From NCBI GenBank assembly GCA_016708765.1, contig JADJFD010000005.1, forward strand, positions 62,001 through 126,000: a DNA stretch of 64,000 nt. Reading direction: 5' to 3'. The notes under the pieces are model-generated. The model was not told the origin of the DNA. It worked only from the letters and a program-made list of their open reading frames with translations, and searched no databases. Source of the DNA: Chitinophagaceae bacterium. Lineage in GTDB: Bacteria > Bacteroidota > Bacteroidia > Chitinophagales > Chitinophagaceae. Position 1 is the stretch's first letter, and each line of letters starts with the position of its first letter. Made by a program: the position numbers and the translations under genes. Below, piece after piece: positions 63,117-64,000 of this stretch.

Positions 63117-64000
63117 ATGAATCATCCAAGTTCTGCAAAAACAATCCGCAAAGTAATTACCGCATCCTCTTTAGGCACTATGATTGAGTGGTACGACTTT
63201 TATATTTTCGGAATGCTGGCAAAAACAATTTCTACTCAATTTTTTCCCGAAGGAAATCCGACGGCTGCCTTATTAAGCACATTGGCCATTTTTGCTGCAG
63301 GATTTATTGTTCGTCCATTTGGGGCATTATTTTTTGGACGATTAGGTGATCTCATAGGAAGAAAATATACTTTTCTGCTTACACTCATATTGATGGGCGG
63401 TTCTACTTTTTTAATAGGTTGCGTTCCAAATTATGCAACAATTGGAATAGCAGCTCCCATTTTAGTTTTATTATTAAGATTATTACAAGGATTAGCATTG
63501 GGCGGCGAATACGGAGGTGCTGCCACCTATGTAGCTGAGCATTCGCCTGCAAACAAAAGGGGCTATTACACCAGTTGGATTCAAACAACAGCAACATTGG
63601 GTTTGTTTGTAGCATTAGGAATTATCCTTTTGGTAAAATCAAATATGAATGATGCAGCTTTTAACGCAGAATGGGGCGGATGGCGGTATCCTTTCTGGAT
63701 TTCTATTGTATTAGTTGGTGTTTCTATTTATATAAGAATGAAGATGTCGGAATCACCGATGTTCTCCAAACTAAAAGCAGAAGGTAAGACATCTGTAAAC
63801 CCATTAAAAGAAAGTTTTCGGAATAAAGCAAATTTTAAAATGGTGCTGCTGGCATTATTTGGAGCAGTAATGGGACAAGGAGTGATCTGGTACACCGGCC
63901 AGTTTTATGCACAAAGCTTTTTAGAAAATACCTGCAAAGTTGATTTTGAACAAAGCAGAACTTTAATGCTGATTGCTATTGCATTTGCCACACCATTTTT
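63117..64000 (+). CDS. MHS-family MFS transporter (proton symporter), 3' end outside window
   Basis: An open frame from the ATG at 63117 to the window end (about 294 residues, no stop). It belongs to the metabolite:H+ symporter group of the major facilitator superfamily: GTMIEWYDFYIFG at the start, RPFGALFFGRLGDLIGRKY (the MFS motif between helices 2 and 3), LLRLLQGLALGGEYGGAATY with the GGEYG signature, and YYTSWIQTTATLG. About 7-8 helices are visible. ProP, KgtP and sialate or citrate transporters belong here; the substrate is not deducible. It starts after the porin gene by 83 bp. Confidence 0.85.
   Translation, partial: MNHPSSAKTIRKVITASSLGTMIEWYDFYIFGMLAKTISTQFFPEGNPTAALLSTLAIFAAGFIVRPFGALFFGRLGDLIGRKYTFLLTLILMGGSTFLIGCVPNYATIGIAAPILVLLLRLLQGLALGGEYGGAATYVAEHSPANKRGYYTSWIQTTATLGLFVALGIILLVKSNMNDAAFNAEWGGWRYPFWISIVLVGVSIYIRMKMSESPMFSKLKAEGKTSVNPLKESFRNKANFKMVLLALFGAVMGQGVIWYTGQFYAQSFLENTCKVDFEQSRTLMLIAIAFATPF

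Overview
The window looks like chromosome of a low-GC member of the Bacteroidota, most likely Chitinophagaceae-like. The evidence is the gene content: a CarboxypepD_reg-type TonB receptor, a stand-alone C-terminal half of a split transketolase, the long form of IspG, Bat proteins, IcmF, DUF5916 and DUF2490 proteins and many lipoproteins. The promoter signals agree: many genes have a TAnnTTTG box (the Bacteroidota -7 element) just upstream and few have a Shine-Dalgarno sequence. No rRNA, tRNA, CRISPR array, prophage or IS transposase was seen.

Layout. 1-7.1 kb is a phosphate-uptake block: a lipoprotein and TonB receptor, a phosphate-type porin, a PhoU-like protein and a PiT transporter. Two arrays of TGTTATN-like heptads at an exact 11-bp period lie upstream of the TonB and porin genes and look like Pho boxes. 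7-17.5 kb holds galE, a transketolase half, an ECF sigma/anti-sigma/Spy-like operon, a sulfatase, an amidase, an RNA helicase and an MG2/plug protein. 17.5-25.4 kb has the fused B12 mutase IcmF, an AmgK-like kinase fused to a RapZ C-terminal domain, a MurU-like nucleotidyltransferase and an M1 peptidase. 25.4-33.8 kb has a TetR/SulP/carbonic anhydrase module, RidA, TsaB and an ArsR/persulfide dioxygenase-rhodanese pair. 34-49.7 kb is mostly minus-strand: LpxL-like acyltransferase, NadB, YhhN, IspG, BatC, BatB, a class D beta-lactamase, secreted proteins and Kbl. 49.8-53 kb is a second ECF sigma operon. 53-58 kb has an L,D-transpeptidase, a hydrolase, a papain-like peptidase and Acs. 58-63 kb is a potassium block (KdpD-like kinase, KdpE-like regulator, Kup, porin), followed by an MHS-family transporter cut by the window end.

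Two features stand out. First, a GC-rich palindromic repeat family sits in frame inside conserved enzymes: three copies in icmF (two in opposite orientation), one in ispG, a relative in the murU-like gene and one touching the nadB start. Second, about ten frame breaks, nearly all single-base losses in A or T runs, split otherwise well-conserved genes. This looks more like uncorrected long-read consensus than gene decay, and should be settled before any of these genes is called dead.

Other points worth reading: a secreted lipoprotein with a JAMM metalloprotease signature, a pair of ECF-type promoters upstream of a small peptide and the second sigma factor, and twin operators between the TetR and SulP genes.
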